A stretch of 64,000 nucleotides of DNA from Mucilaginibacter sp. (GTDB taxonomy: Bacteria > Bacteroidota > Bacteroidia > Sphingobacteriales > Sphingobacteriaceae). The stretch covers positions 1 to 64,000 of the forward strand of contig NZ_JAQBOF010000027.1 of the NCBI RefSeq assembly GCF_028288185.1, written 5' to 3'. Made by a program: the position numbers and the translations under genes. The notes under the pieces were generated by a model. The model ran no database searches. It was given only the letters and a program-made list of their open reading frames with translations, and was not told where the DNA came from. Below are positions 52,464-60,185 of this stretch, in pieces (within the stretch, counting starts at the first letter, position 1; each line of letters opens with the position of its first letter).

Positions 52464-52809
52464 CAGTTATTAGTATGTCACTACTTTAATTTTAATACAA
52501 TTTTGTAACTGAAAGGTATTAGCTAGTTTTTAATGCAGTTTCACTTTCGCATCGGTTTGGGTTATATATCTAAAAATATTGCATTTTCAGTACTATAGAC
52601 AATTCATGACTAATGCTAGTTCTTTCCAATTTAAGGCATAGACAAACGATATTTCTTAGCTTCAACATCTAATGCGCAATATCATTAACTAACACGCCTA
52701 ATAGCAGAACTTAGTGAGTTGATTGATTAATAGCATATAAAGAATAGAACAGAGACTCTGAGGACTTTAAAATGCCTTCTATCAGGGCTCGATTTAGATA
52801 TTAATGATC
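52464..52809. other. non-coding region with a degenerate attachment-like site
   Basis: 346 nt without a gene. The part 52503-52555 repeats the right end of the island in degraded form. The rest is AT-rich, with no terminator that I can define for the convergent genes. Confidence 0.5.
52503..52555 (+). repeat. degenerate internal copy of the island right end
   Basis: TTTGTAACTGAA (52503-52514) and, 20 nt later, GCAGTTTCACTTTC (52535-52548) occur in the same order next to the true attR (55799-55808 and 55835-55848, the first matching through TTTGTAACTGAA). GCATCGG follows in place of TGTATCGG, so the core has lost one base and its tail. It looks like an old attR between two accreted segments. 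Confidence 0.65.
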
Positions 52810-53097
52810 TTATTTTTTAACTTCCATCGCAGTCATTACTTCCGATTTTCGATATAAAATTCGACCTCCAATTTTTAGGTAAGGTATTTTCCCTTTTTTT
52901 CTCCACCGAATCAACGTTGGTTGTGAAATTGATAAGAATTGCGACAATACTTTGGCAGTGACTGGTTGCTCATTTTTAGAAATCGCTACGACTGAAGCGT
53001 GCGTGTTCAATTTTTCAAACGCTACCATAACTGCTTTGTCGATCATTTCTTGTATTTCTTCACGAGTGGTGATAATTTGTATTTGATCAATTCTCAT
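52810..53097 (-). CDS. excisionase-type helix-turn-helix protein (95 aa)
   Basis: HTH_17/MerR-like domain at residues about 46-92: PVTAKVLSQFLSISQPTLIR, then KGKIPYLKIGGRILYRKSEV. The first 40 residues look like a coiled segment (TREEIQEMIDKAVMVAFEKL). It is the only island gene on this strand between the serine recombinase and attR. Inside the second segment it may be the excisionase of a formerly separate element, or a regulator of the divergent GHKL gene, whose start is 82 nt away. Confidence 0.75.
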   Translation of the reverse strand: MRIDQIQIITTREEIQEMIDKAVMVAFEKLNTHASVVAISKNEQPVTAKVLSQFLSISQPTLIRWRKKGKIPYLKIGGRILYRKSEVMTAMEVKK

Positions 53098-53179
53098 ATT
53101 TTGATTTATGTTTAGTGTTAGTAAATAACTTTAGAACTTATTAGAGTACTAACTATATTAGTAGACTTAATTTAAACGA

Positions 53180-54415
53180 ATGGATAAGCACACGTCAAAA
53201 ATAACAGCTAAAAGCATCGAACAAAGCGGATTACCAACCGATTATAAAAAAGCCTTAGCTGAATATATTTGGAATAGTTTTGACGCACGAGCAACAATTG
53301 TTCATTTAAATTTTGAATCTAACACACTTGAACGTCTAGAATCTTTTTCGATAAGTGACAATGGTACAGGTATTGACATCGAAACTATTGATGACACCTT
53401 TGGAAACTTCCTTGATTCTAATAAACGTGACTTATTTAATAAGGATAATTTTCAAAAAGGTAGGAAAGGAAAAGGAAGATATGCTTTCAGTACTTTTGCT
53501 AACAGCTGTAACTGGGCGACAACCGTTGAAGGCCCCAATGGAAAGTTACTTTCTTACAATATAGCGATAAATAAAGCCGATCTACAAAACTTCACGATAG
53601 ATGATAGGACGATAACAAGAAATACTAATACAGGTACGATTGTAAACTTTTACGACTTTTTTGATCTGTCGGCAAAATCGTTATCTAGCAAAGAGTTTGT
53701 TGACTACCTGTCTTGTGAATTTGGTTGGTTTTTATTCCTTAATCGAGAAAAAGGTTATAAGATAATCGTTAATGGAGTTGAGTTGGCTTATGATGAAATG
53801 ATAGGGGACAGTGAAGAGTTAATCCATCCCATCGGCAACGATAGTTTTAAAGTAGTATTTATACGCTGGAATCAAAAGATTGGAGATAAATATTATTTCT
53901 ATTTTCTTGGCCAAAATCAAAAAGAAGCATCTAAAGAATATACTTCATTTAATAACAAAGCAATTGAATTTCATCATTCTGTTTATATCGAGTCACCATT
54001 TTTTGATAGTTTCCATGAAACACTTGATAATGAGCCAGTATTAGGTTTTGCTGAAAAAAACCAGAGCCATCCGACCTACAAGACTTTGTTGACTGCGCTT
54101 AAAGCTTTAGTATCCAAGAAAGAAAAACATTACGTGAGAGATATTCAAGCTGATAAATTGATTAAAGAATATCAAAGCAAGGGAATATTACCTGAATCAA
54201 AAATCAAATCCAATGATTTGGAAAATGTGATAAAAGAAATTTACTGTGCAGTGCCTGGTATCTTCCAAACCTCAAATAATCAACAAAGTAAAATGCTTGT
54301 GGGATTAGTAAATTTGCTGCTTGCCACAGGATATGGTCAAAGTATTCTTGAAGTAATAGAAAGCGTAGCAACTTTAAGTGATGAAGAACGAGAAAGTCTA
54401 AATAAGGTTTTATAG
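53180..54415 (+). CDS. Hsp90-like GHKL ATPase (411 aa)
   Basis: GHKL motifs: N-box ALAEYIWNSFDARA (Glu28, Asn32, Asp35), G1 ISDNGTGID (Asp60), G2 QKGRKGKGRYAFST (about 92-105). The middle domain is beta-rich and the C-terminal 100 residues are helical. No kinase His region, so it resembles the ATPase half of MutL/MORC-type or single-gene defence ATPases. It should act with the SIR2-like protein downstream; the gap of 221 nt is filled by a possible small ORF. Confidence 0.82.
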   Translation: MDKHTSKITAKSIEQSGLPTDYKKALAEYIWNSFDARATIVHLNFESNTLERLESFSISDNGTGIDIETIDDTFGNFLDSNKRDLFNKDNFQKGRKGKGRYAFSTFANSCNWATTVEGPNGKLLSYNIAINKADLQNFTIDDRTITRNTNTGTIVNFYDFFDLSAKSLSSKEFVDYLSCEFGWFLFLNREKGYKIIVNGVELAYDEMIGDSEELIHPIGNDSFKVVFIRWNQKIGDKYYFYFLGQNQKEASKEYTSFNNKAIEFHHSVYIESPFFDSFHETLDNEPVLGFAEKNQSHPTYKTLLTALKALVSKKEKHYVRDIQADKLIKEYQSKGILPESKIKSNDLENVIKEIYCAVPGIFQTSNNQQSKMLVGLVNLLLATGYGQSILEVIESVATLSDEERESLNKVL

Positions 54416-54422
54416 GCTAATT

Positions 54423-54749
54423 TTGCGCTTTATTATTGTCAAACTAACATCGAAGATCGACAGTGATGAGCGACTTTTTGAAAATGTGGATAGCACAAAA
54501 AAAACTTCACATAGCGATTTCCAATACTTAATGAGATGTTACATCTTAAGTAGGAATAATGGAACGGCGGCCACTAACTATTGTAAAGACACTAACAAGC
54601 ACGAATATATCGAATTAATTAAACAAGCAATAAGTTATGGCAAATGTTCCACTTTTTCTTTTTGGCAACGGATTGTCGATGGCTTTGTCGCCAGTATTTT
54701 CATTAAAAGCAATAACTCAGCGGTTTTTAGAATCACTCGAAGGCGATGA
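54423..54749 (+). CDS. doubtful small ORF between the GHKL and SIR2-like genes
   Basis: Open frame from TTG 54423, 7 nt after the GHKL stop, with a plausible 72-residue first part (FIIVKLTSKIDSDERLF, SDFQYLMRCYILSRN, KHEYIELIKQAISYG). Its last 113 nt overlap the SIR2-like gene and read like a frame shadow (SFWQRIVDGFV). If real, it is a third, translationally linked component of the pair; if not, the gap is a long untranslated spacer. Confidence 0.35.
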   Translation: MRFIIVKLTSKIDSDERLFENVDSTKKTSHSDFQYLMRCYILSRNNGTAATNYCKDTNKHEYIELIKQAISYGKCSTFSFWQRIVDGFVASIFIKSNNSAVFRITRRR

Positions 54750-55776
54750 GAACGACTTCTTGGTAGAACTTTGCGGAGGAGTGGACAATTTAAATTTCAA
54801 CGATTTCGAGGATAACTTTTCAAAACTTGAAGACGCCTACAATAGCGTTGTTAAATACAATCTTTTTATAAGAAGTGAGGTAGGACAAGTTTTCTTAAAT
54901 AAGTTCGATTTGCCAAACCCATTCCTTGATCGCCACCAAAGCATCATTAAATCAATTTATAACAAATACATATTTCAAATACTGGGTCTAATAATTGGAA
55001 ATGTTAGAAAACCTAGCATTCAGGAGAAGCTAGGGGTTTTTACAAAGTTTTTAAAGGATGAATTAACAACCGCAGACAAGGGATTTGTTTTTACTCTTAA
55101 CTACGATTTGTTAGCAGAATCAATAATGTTAGATGATATAGGTTCGGAGAACTTTACTGACTTTTGCTCCTCTACAAGTGTATTTAAAGGAACGGATATT
55201 TCGAAGTTTGACTTTGACCCCGCCCTAAATAACCACAAATATGGTGACGATTATACTGATAGCACTATTGAGCTACATCATCTTCACGGTTCATTATCAC
55301 TTTTTTATGATTATCTGCGTAATAAAGCCATCAAATTTCGTTGTGAAGATATTTTCACTTATGACATATACAATAATATAGAAAGAGAAGGCTGGCCATT
55401 ATATCCGGCGATTATTACAGGTGGAGGCAAGTCACTAAAGATGAGTGAGTATCCATTTGAATATTACTATCGTGTTTTAAAAGATTTATCTACCTATGGT
55501 AAATATAGTAAGCTGTACATTGTTGGTTATAGCTTTAGAGACGATCATATAAATGAACTTTTAAAAAGATGGATAATTTCTGTACAAGATTATTCTGCTG
55601 GTTTATTAATTGTTGATTATAAATCAGAACAAGTAGAACAGATAGCATTTAAAATATTTGTAAAAAAAGCATTAAAACTTCGAGATGAAATACCGGCACA
55701 ATGCTTTGCATTCGGCGGCGCTAATTCAATATTCCAAAAAGTTGGAACAGAAGCTAAACCGGCAAAAAAAGTATAA
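54637..55776 (+). CDS. SIR2-like / DUF4917-type putative NADase (379 aa)
   Basis: SIR2-type motifs: LFLFGNGLSMAL (Gly10-Asn-Gly at the nucleotide-binding turn), FTLNYDLLAE (Asn155-Tyr-Asp157), HHLHGSL (His217), ITGGGKSLKMSEYPFEYYY, and LYIVGYSFRDDHINELL near the end. Proteins of this type (SIR2, AbiH, DUF4917) often consume NAD+ to stop infected cells. The N-terminus starts only 9 residues before the GNG turn, so ATG 54637 is right. With the GHKL protein upstream as likely sensor, it would be an abortive-infection effector; that is inference. Confidence 0.75.
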   Translation: MANVPLFLFGNGLSMALSPVFSLKAITQRFLESLEGDENDFLVELCGGVDNLNFNDFEDNFSKLEDAYNSVVKYNLFIRSEVGQVFLNKFDLPNPFLDRHQSIIKSIYNKYIFQILGLIIGNVRKPSIQEKLGVFTKFLKDELTTADKGFVFTLNYDLLAESIMLDDIGSENFTDFCSSTSVFKGTDISKFDFDPALNNHKYGDDYTDSTIELHHLHGSLSLFYDYLRNKAIKFRCEDIFTYDIYNNIEREGWPLYPAIITGGGKSLKMSEYPFEYYYRVLKDLSTYGKYSKLYIVGYSFRDDHINELLKRWIISVQDYSAGLLIVDYKSEQVEQIAFKIFVKKALKLRDEIPAQCFAFGGANSIFQKVGTEAKPAKKV

Positions 55777-55845
55777 TTGAATAAAAATTGTTACTAGTTT
55801 GTAACTGAACCATGCTAACTGATTGATTTATAACGCAGTTTCACT
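55777..55845. other. right-end arm region of the island
   Basis: Short non-coding end. TTTGTAACTGAA (55798-55809) and GCAGTTTCACTTTC (55835-55848) are candidate integrase arm sites in inverted-like arrangement, shared with the degenerate site at 52503. Confidence 0.5.
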
Positions 55846-55863
55846 TTCTGTATCGGCAAATAA
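55846..55863 (+). repeat. attR core, second copy of the mnmE 3' end
   Basis: TTCTGTATCGGCAAATAA reads FCIGK-stop like the mnmE end at 24236-24253. All differences are at third codon positions and in the stop codon. It abuts the stop of the RRM gene (55864-55866), so the original locus had mnmE and the RRM gene end to end. Confidence 0.85.
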
Positions 55864-56178
55864 TTATCGCTTAGTAATATTAACATGTACCCTTGGGCGT
55901 TTTTGTTTCATAGCTGCGGGGGCACTTTTTTTCTGATCTTCTTCCACTATACTTAAACGCAACTCGCGGCCAGACAGCATTCTTCCATTCAGAACTTCGA
56001 TCGCATGTTCGGCACCAGCACGATCCTTTATTTCCAGGAAGGCATAGCCTTTGCAAATTCTTGTTTTTTTATCGCGGACGACCTTGATCGTGCTGACTTC
56101 GGCATAAAAGGCCACTAGCTGTACAATTTCTAGTTCAGACATTTCGAGTGGAAACCCGCCTATAAATAATTTGATCAT
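55864..56178 (-). CDS. RRM-type RNA-binding protein (104 aa)
   Basis: One RNA-recognition motif with both RNP signatures: RNP2 KLFIGGFP (residues 3-10) and RNP1 KGYAFLEI (about 44-51), then ELRLSIVEE. A basic tail (KQKRPRVHVNITKR) follows. Small glycine-poor RRM proteins are common in Bacteroidota and bind mRNA; function of this one is unknown. Its stop codon touches attR, marking the first gene outside the island. Confidence 0.88.
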   Translation of the reverse strand: MIKLFIGGFPLEMSELEIVQLVAFYAEVSTIKVVRDKKTRICKGYAFLEIKDRAGAEHAIEVLNGRMLSGRELRLSIVEEDQKKSAPAAMKQKRPRVHVNITKR

Positions 56179-56286
56179 TGAATTGTTAAAAACTTATAAC
56201 TATGGTAGCAATTTTTTGTTTCGTGTTATTTTGTAATAATTTATTTGGCGAAACTAATAAAATTCGACCAGTTAGGAGTTGGCTTT

Positions 56287-57417
56287 TTATACTCTTAAAA
56301 AGATCTTTTTTTGATACATAATGTATAAGAATAACCATTTGATCATCAAATAACAAACAGCGCCAACTACTACATTATATGGATCGCCAACTATGTGAAA
56401 CAGCCAATTAAAAAATCCTTTAGTGGTATATTCCCAATTAATAAACTTCCCGGACATGTAGATCAGAATAGAATTCATGCCGATAACTTTAAAAAAGAAC
56501 GCCCATTTTTTATATCCTAGTACATCTATTATATAATAAAACAACGCCATCAATAATAAGCTCAATCCGCCAACATTTAACACGAATGAGCTTGTCCAAA
56601 GATTTTTGTTGATAGGGAAATCAAGGTTCCATATTTGTGCTAATACCAGGAATATGACGCCCACAACAACCATCCTTATCACTTTTTTGTTCTGACTAAG
56701 GCCTGTCTTTTTTAAGGTGATACCTGTCAATATTCCTAATAACCCCGTACTTATAGCAGGAATGGTAGAGAATAGTCCTTCCGGGTCATGTATGCCAAGG
56801 TATAGCCTGCCCGGTAATAAACATCTGTCGACATAAGATGCGAAATTTCCCTCCATGGTCAGATCACCGGGATGAAAGCCGGGAGCAGAAGCAAATTTCA
56901 GTATCAACCAGTATGCGATAATGAAAAACCAAAAGCAAAATATTTGAAATTTTTCTGTTGAGTATATATAAATGATATTGGCAAACATATAAGCCAAACC
57001 AATACGGCCTAACACGGATGCAAATCGTATCTCGGCTATGGGTTTAATATTTAACCCGTTATTGTAGATAATTCCCAATATAACCAGGATAAGGCCTCTT
57101 GTAATAACTCTGACCAATAATTGATTGCGTGACTTGCCTTTCTCTAATTCGCGGCCTACTGAAAATGGAGTGGAAACACCGGCCATGAACAGGAAAAGCG
57201 GGAAAATAAGGTCATATAAATGAAAACCGTTCCAGGCAGGGTGACTTAACTGGTTGGCTACACCTCCCCAAAAAGGCGAATGGGTTGTTTCAGCCAGTTT
57301 GCTAAATATCTCTTCGGCACCCATTATCCAAAACATATCAAAGCCACGCAGGGCATCTAACGAATATAGACGGGTAGGGGTTTGCTGAAAATCGTCAGCC
57401 GGGGTTGTAGCAGCCAT
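56287..57417 (-). CDS. DUF5009 / NagX-like membrane acyltransferase family protein
   Basis: A 376-residue integral membrane protein with about ten hydrophobic segments. RLYSLDALRGFDMFWIMG is the start typical of the heparan-alpha-glucosaminide N-acetyltransferase / NagX group, and YDLIFPLFLFMAGVSTPFS follows. These proteins are linked to amino-sugar use or transport; substrate is unknown. Together with the SGNH hydrolase upstream on the same strand it may act on polysaccharides. Confidence 0.8.
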   Translation of the reverse strand: MAATTPADDFQQTPTRLYSLDALRGFDMFWIMGAEEIFSKLAETTHSPFWGGVANQLSHPAWNGFHLYDLIFPLFLFMAGVSTPFSVGRELEKGKSRNQLLVRVITRGLILVILGIIYNNGLNIKPIAEIRFASVLGRIGLAYMFANIIYIYSTEKFQIFCFWFFIIAYWLILKFASAPGFHPGDLTMEGNFASYVDRCLLPGRLYLGIHDPEGLFSTIPAISTGLLGILTGITLKKTGLSQNKKVIRMVVVGVIFLVLAQIWNLDFPINKNLWTSSFVLNVGGLSLLLMALFYYIIDVLGYKKWAFFFKVIGMNSILIYMSGKFINWEYTTKGFFNWLFHIVGDPYNVVVGAVCYLMIKWLFLYIMYQKKIFLRV

Positions 57418-57513
57418 AGTTTTGATCGTGAAATTATTTTTAGGACTATTTTAAATAAAACTAAAAATTTCAATCAATTAATCCTAATACTTGCCACTAA
57501 AAAGAATAGTCGG

Positions 57514-58197
57514 TTATTTGATCAAATACGGCCTCACCGCTTTTTCCCAAACGGCATAACCCAATTTGGTCATGTGTAGCTTATCGCCAACATAAAGTTC
57601 GGGTCTTAATTTACCATCGTTAAGCATTAACGGGTACACATCTACAAATACAGTATTCTTTTCGCTAGCTAAAAAATTTTTGATTCTTGCGTTAAAATCA
57701 ACTTCCATCGGCATAAATTTTTCACGGGACGGGCTTGGTTTCATCCCTATATAAAGAATAGGTACTTCTGGCATTTTAGCTCTTATGGCCTGGTACAGTT
57801 TCATGGTGCGATTATAAACCGAATCGACAGTTGATACTTTATCCATCAGATCGTTTTCGCCAACATATAATACAATTTGTTTAGGCTGATACTTGAAAAC
57901 AAGGTCATTTAAATAATAAATGATATTATTAGTAACAGCGCCACCTATGCCACGATTTAAAGCACTGTACTCGGCAAATGTATATTGAACATCATCCCAC
58001 TTACGGATAGACGAACTGCCGGTGAACAAAACCGGGTGCACAGGTGGTGCAAACATGCCATCGTATTTTTTTATCACTTGTACATCGTCCCAATAAAGTG
58101 GTTTAGGTTGTGGCGTTTGGATTGTCTGCGCTGTTTGCGCAAAAGATGTTGCAATAAATAAATTAAGAATAGCTATAACTACCAGGTGCGTTTTCAT
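57514..58197 (-). CDS. SGNH/GDSL-type esterase (exported)
   Basis: A 227-residue protein with a signal peptide (LVVIAILNLFIATSFAQ). SGNH motifs: block I FTGSSSIRKWDD (catalytic Ser), block II NRGIGGAVTNN (Gly), block III YVGENDL (Asn), block V DKLHMTKLGY (catalytic His, with an Asp-x2-His-like spacing). Members deacylate carbohydrates or lipids in the periplasm. It is followed by the DUF5009 gene on the same strand (96 nt), which is a plausible partner. Confidence 0.88.
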   Translation of the reverse strand: MKTHLVVIAILNLFIATSFAQTAQTIQTPQPKPLYWDDVQVIKKYDGMFAPPVHPVLFTGSSSIRKWDDVQYTFAEYSALNRGIGGAVTNNIIYYLNDLVFKYQPKQIVLYVGENDLMDKVSTVDSVYNRTMKLYQAIRAKMPEVPILYIGMKPSPSREKFMPMEVDFNARIKNFLASEKNTVFVDVYPLMLNDGKLRPELYVGDKLHMTKLGYAVWEKAVRPYLIK

Positions 58198-58263
58198 TTA
58201 TAATTAGTTTAATAAGTTGGTTCTGTTGGGTTTGGCAAATTAATATAAAAAATTACAGAATAG

Positions 58264-59880
58264 CTATTCTCCTGCCTCAAAATGCTGGCGCAGTTTTTCT
58301 TCTTCAAGGTCCAATAATTCTAATTGATGTTTTACAAGTGTATCGCTGATATTTTCTTTTTTGTTGAGGGTTTGCAGTAACGTGCGTTGTTCTCTAAGCA
58401 AATGGGCCATTATCTTTCGGTAGTCTTTATAAAAATCATCTGCCCGATTTACATTATCATCCTTTTCCCAATCTTTTAAAAATTCCATATCTGTAGTATA
58501 GCGTAATTTAAGAGACTTTACCATTCCGTTATGTTTGGTCTGCTCGTAGTAATCTTCGTCCAGTATTTTAAGCGATAAATGAGATAGCTTTTTTCTTACC
58601 AGTTGACGCTGTTGTTCAATTGATATCGTAGTAAAGTCAGGGTCTGGCATCTTCACTAGTTTTACTAGTGCGGGTAAGGTTAATCCCTGTAAAACCAGTG
58701 TAACTAATATTACACTAAAAGTGATAAACAAAATCAAATCTCGGTTAGGAAACGGGTGACCAGTGTTTAACGCTATAGGTATACTCAACGCTGCCGCCAG
58801 CGAAACAACGCCTCGCATACCGGTCCATCCCAAAAGAATAGGTGCCCTCCAGCCCGGATTTGGATCGGCTACAGTAATGATCTTACTCATAATCATGGTA
58901 ATAATGGTAGCACCAAATGTGCTGGCGAAACGTGTAATTATTAACACGCCGGTTATTATCGCGCTATATTTAATGGCTGGTGGTAAGCCATTGGGCCCTA
59001 AATTCTTTATCACTACCGGGAACTCCAAACCAATTAATATAAAAACAATGCCGTTGAGCACAAAAGCCACTGCCTCCCAAACATTAACACCCTGCAAGCG
59101 GCTGCGATGAGATAGAAATTGCTGTTGTCTTGCTGATAAAAATAATCCACCACTTACTACCGCTAATACGCCCGAAAAATGAAATTCTTCTGCAGCCATA
59201 TACATGGCGTACGGTGTTATAAAAGTAAGTATAACATCCATATTGTTAGATGTTGGTAGCCACCTGTGTATAGCATAGAATAATAATGCTACTACTATCC
59301 CTATGGCAATTCCCATTGCAATTACCAATACAAAATCAGTCGCTGCTTCGCGAAAAACGAAAGTCCCAGTCAATACAGCCGCTAATGCAAACCTAAATAC
59401 CACCAAACTGGATGCATCATTCATCAAACTTTCGCCTTCTACAATGGTAACAAAGCGTTTGGGCACTTTAATGTTTTTAAGTATAGCACTGGCCGATACG
59501 GCATCAGGCGGAGAAATAATACCGCCCAATAAAAAACCGGTCGCCAATGTAAAACCCGGAATAAGACTGGCAGAAACAAAAGCAACAACGCAAGAGGTAA
59601 TAATAACAACCGGGAAAGCAAAGCTGCTAATAACACGCCGCCATTTCCAAAAATCTTTCCATGATGTATTCCAGGCGGCTTCGTAAAGTAACGGGGGAAG
59701 AAATATTATAAATATCAGTTCAGGCTGTATTTCTACACCTCGTAAAAAAGGTATAAATCCTAACGGCAAGCCAATTAAAACCAATACAATAGGGTAGGCC
59801 ACTTTTATTTTTTGTGCCAGCATTACACTAAACAAAATAATGGCCAGCAAGCAGGTATATTGAATTACGGTAGTATGCAT
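58264..59880 (-). CDS. Na+/H+ antiporter, CPA1 family
   Basis: A 538-residue membrane antiporter. Twelve or so hydrophobic segments, with the CPA1 signatures IFLPPLLYEAAWNTSWKDF, GGIISPPDAVSASAIL (the ion-binding Asp of the PPDA type) and ESLMNDASSLVVFRFAL. GWTGMRGVVSLAAALSIP is also typical. A hydrophilic C-terminal tail of about 130 residues ends the protein. Exports Na+ in exchange for protons to keep pH and salt balance. Monocistronic. Confidence 0.9.
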   Translation of the reverse strand: MHTTVIQYTCLLAIILFSVMLAQKIKVAYPIVLVLIGLPLGFIPFLRGVEIQPELIFIIFLPPLLYEAAWNTSWKDFWKWRRVISSFAFPVVIITSCVVAFVSASLIPGFTLATGFLLGGIISPPDAVSASAILKNIKVPKRFVTIVEGESLMNDASSLVVFRFALAAVLTGTFVFREAATDFVLVIAMGIAIGIVVALLFYAIHRWLPTSNNMDVILTFITPYAMYMAAEEFHFSGVLAVVSGGLFLSARQQQFLSHRSRLQGVNVWEAVAFVLNGIVFILIGLEFPVVIKNLGPNGLPPAIKYSAIITGVLIITRFASTFGATIITMIMSKIITVADPNPGWRAPILLGWTGMRGVVSLAAALSIPIALNTGHPFPNRDLILFITFSVILVTLVLQGLTLPALVKLVKMPDPDFTTISIEQQRQLVRKKLSHLSLKILDEDYYEQTKHNGMVKSLKLRYTTDMEFLKDWEKDDNVNRADDFYKDYRKIMAHLLREQRTLLQTLNKKENISDTLVKHQLELLDLEEEKLRQHFEAGE

Positions 59881-60185
59881 GCATTAAAAATACAATAAAC
59901 CGTTAAAATTTAAGGGTTATTTTTTTACCAGCTCACTATTACAAAAAAACCAGCTCGTTTTTTATTTCTGGCCTATCGTTTAGCGTAATAATTACACTTT
60001 CAAGCACTTGTCTGTACAAGTAATTAGATTTAAGTTCGATAGTCAGATTTTTATTACCAAGATTTTTACATTATCTATTTTTTAAAGCATCAAAAATATT
60101 GGGATAATTAACTTATTAATTACATATTTGTATTAAACCAATTAGCGCGATTTTCTTTTCAATCGCCTCATTAAATTAAAAATTT
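59881..60185. other. divergent intergenic region
   Basis: 305 AT-rich nt between the antiporter gene and the DUF1080 gene. It must hold both promoters. I find no RNA, hairpin or repeat of note. Confidence 0.3.

Noticed and set aside
24254..55863. The island as an integrative conjugative element
   Set aside because: No relaxase, coupling protein or type IV secretion gene can be seen, only an integrase, HTH proteins and a II/X-like replication protein.
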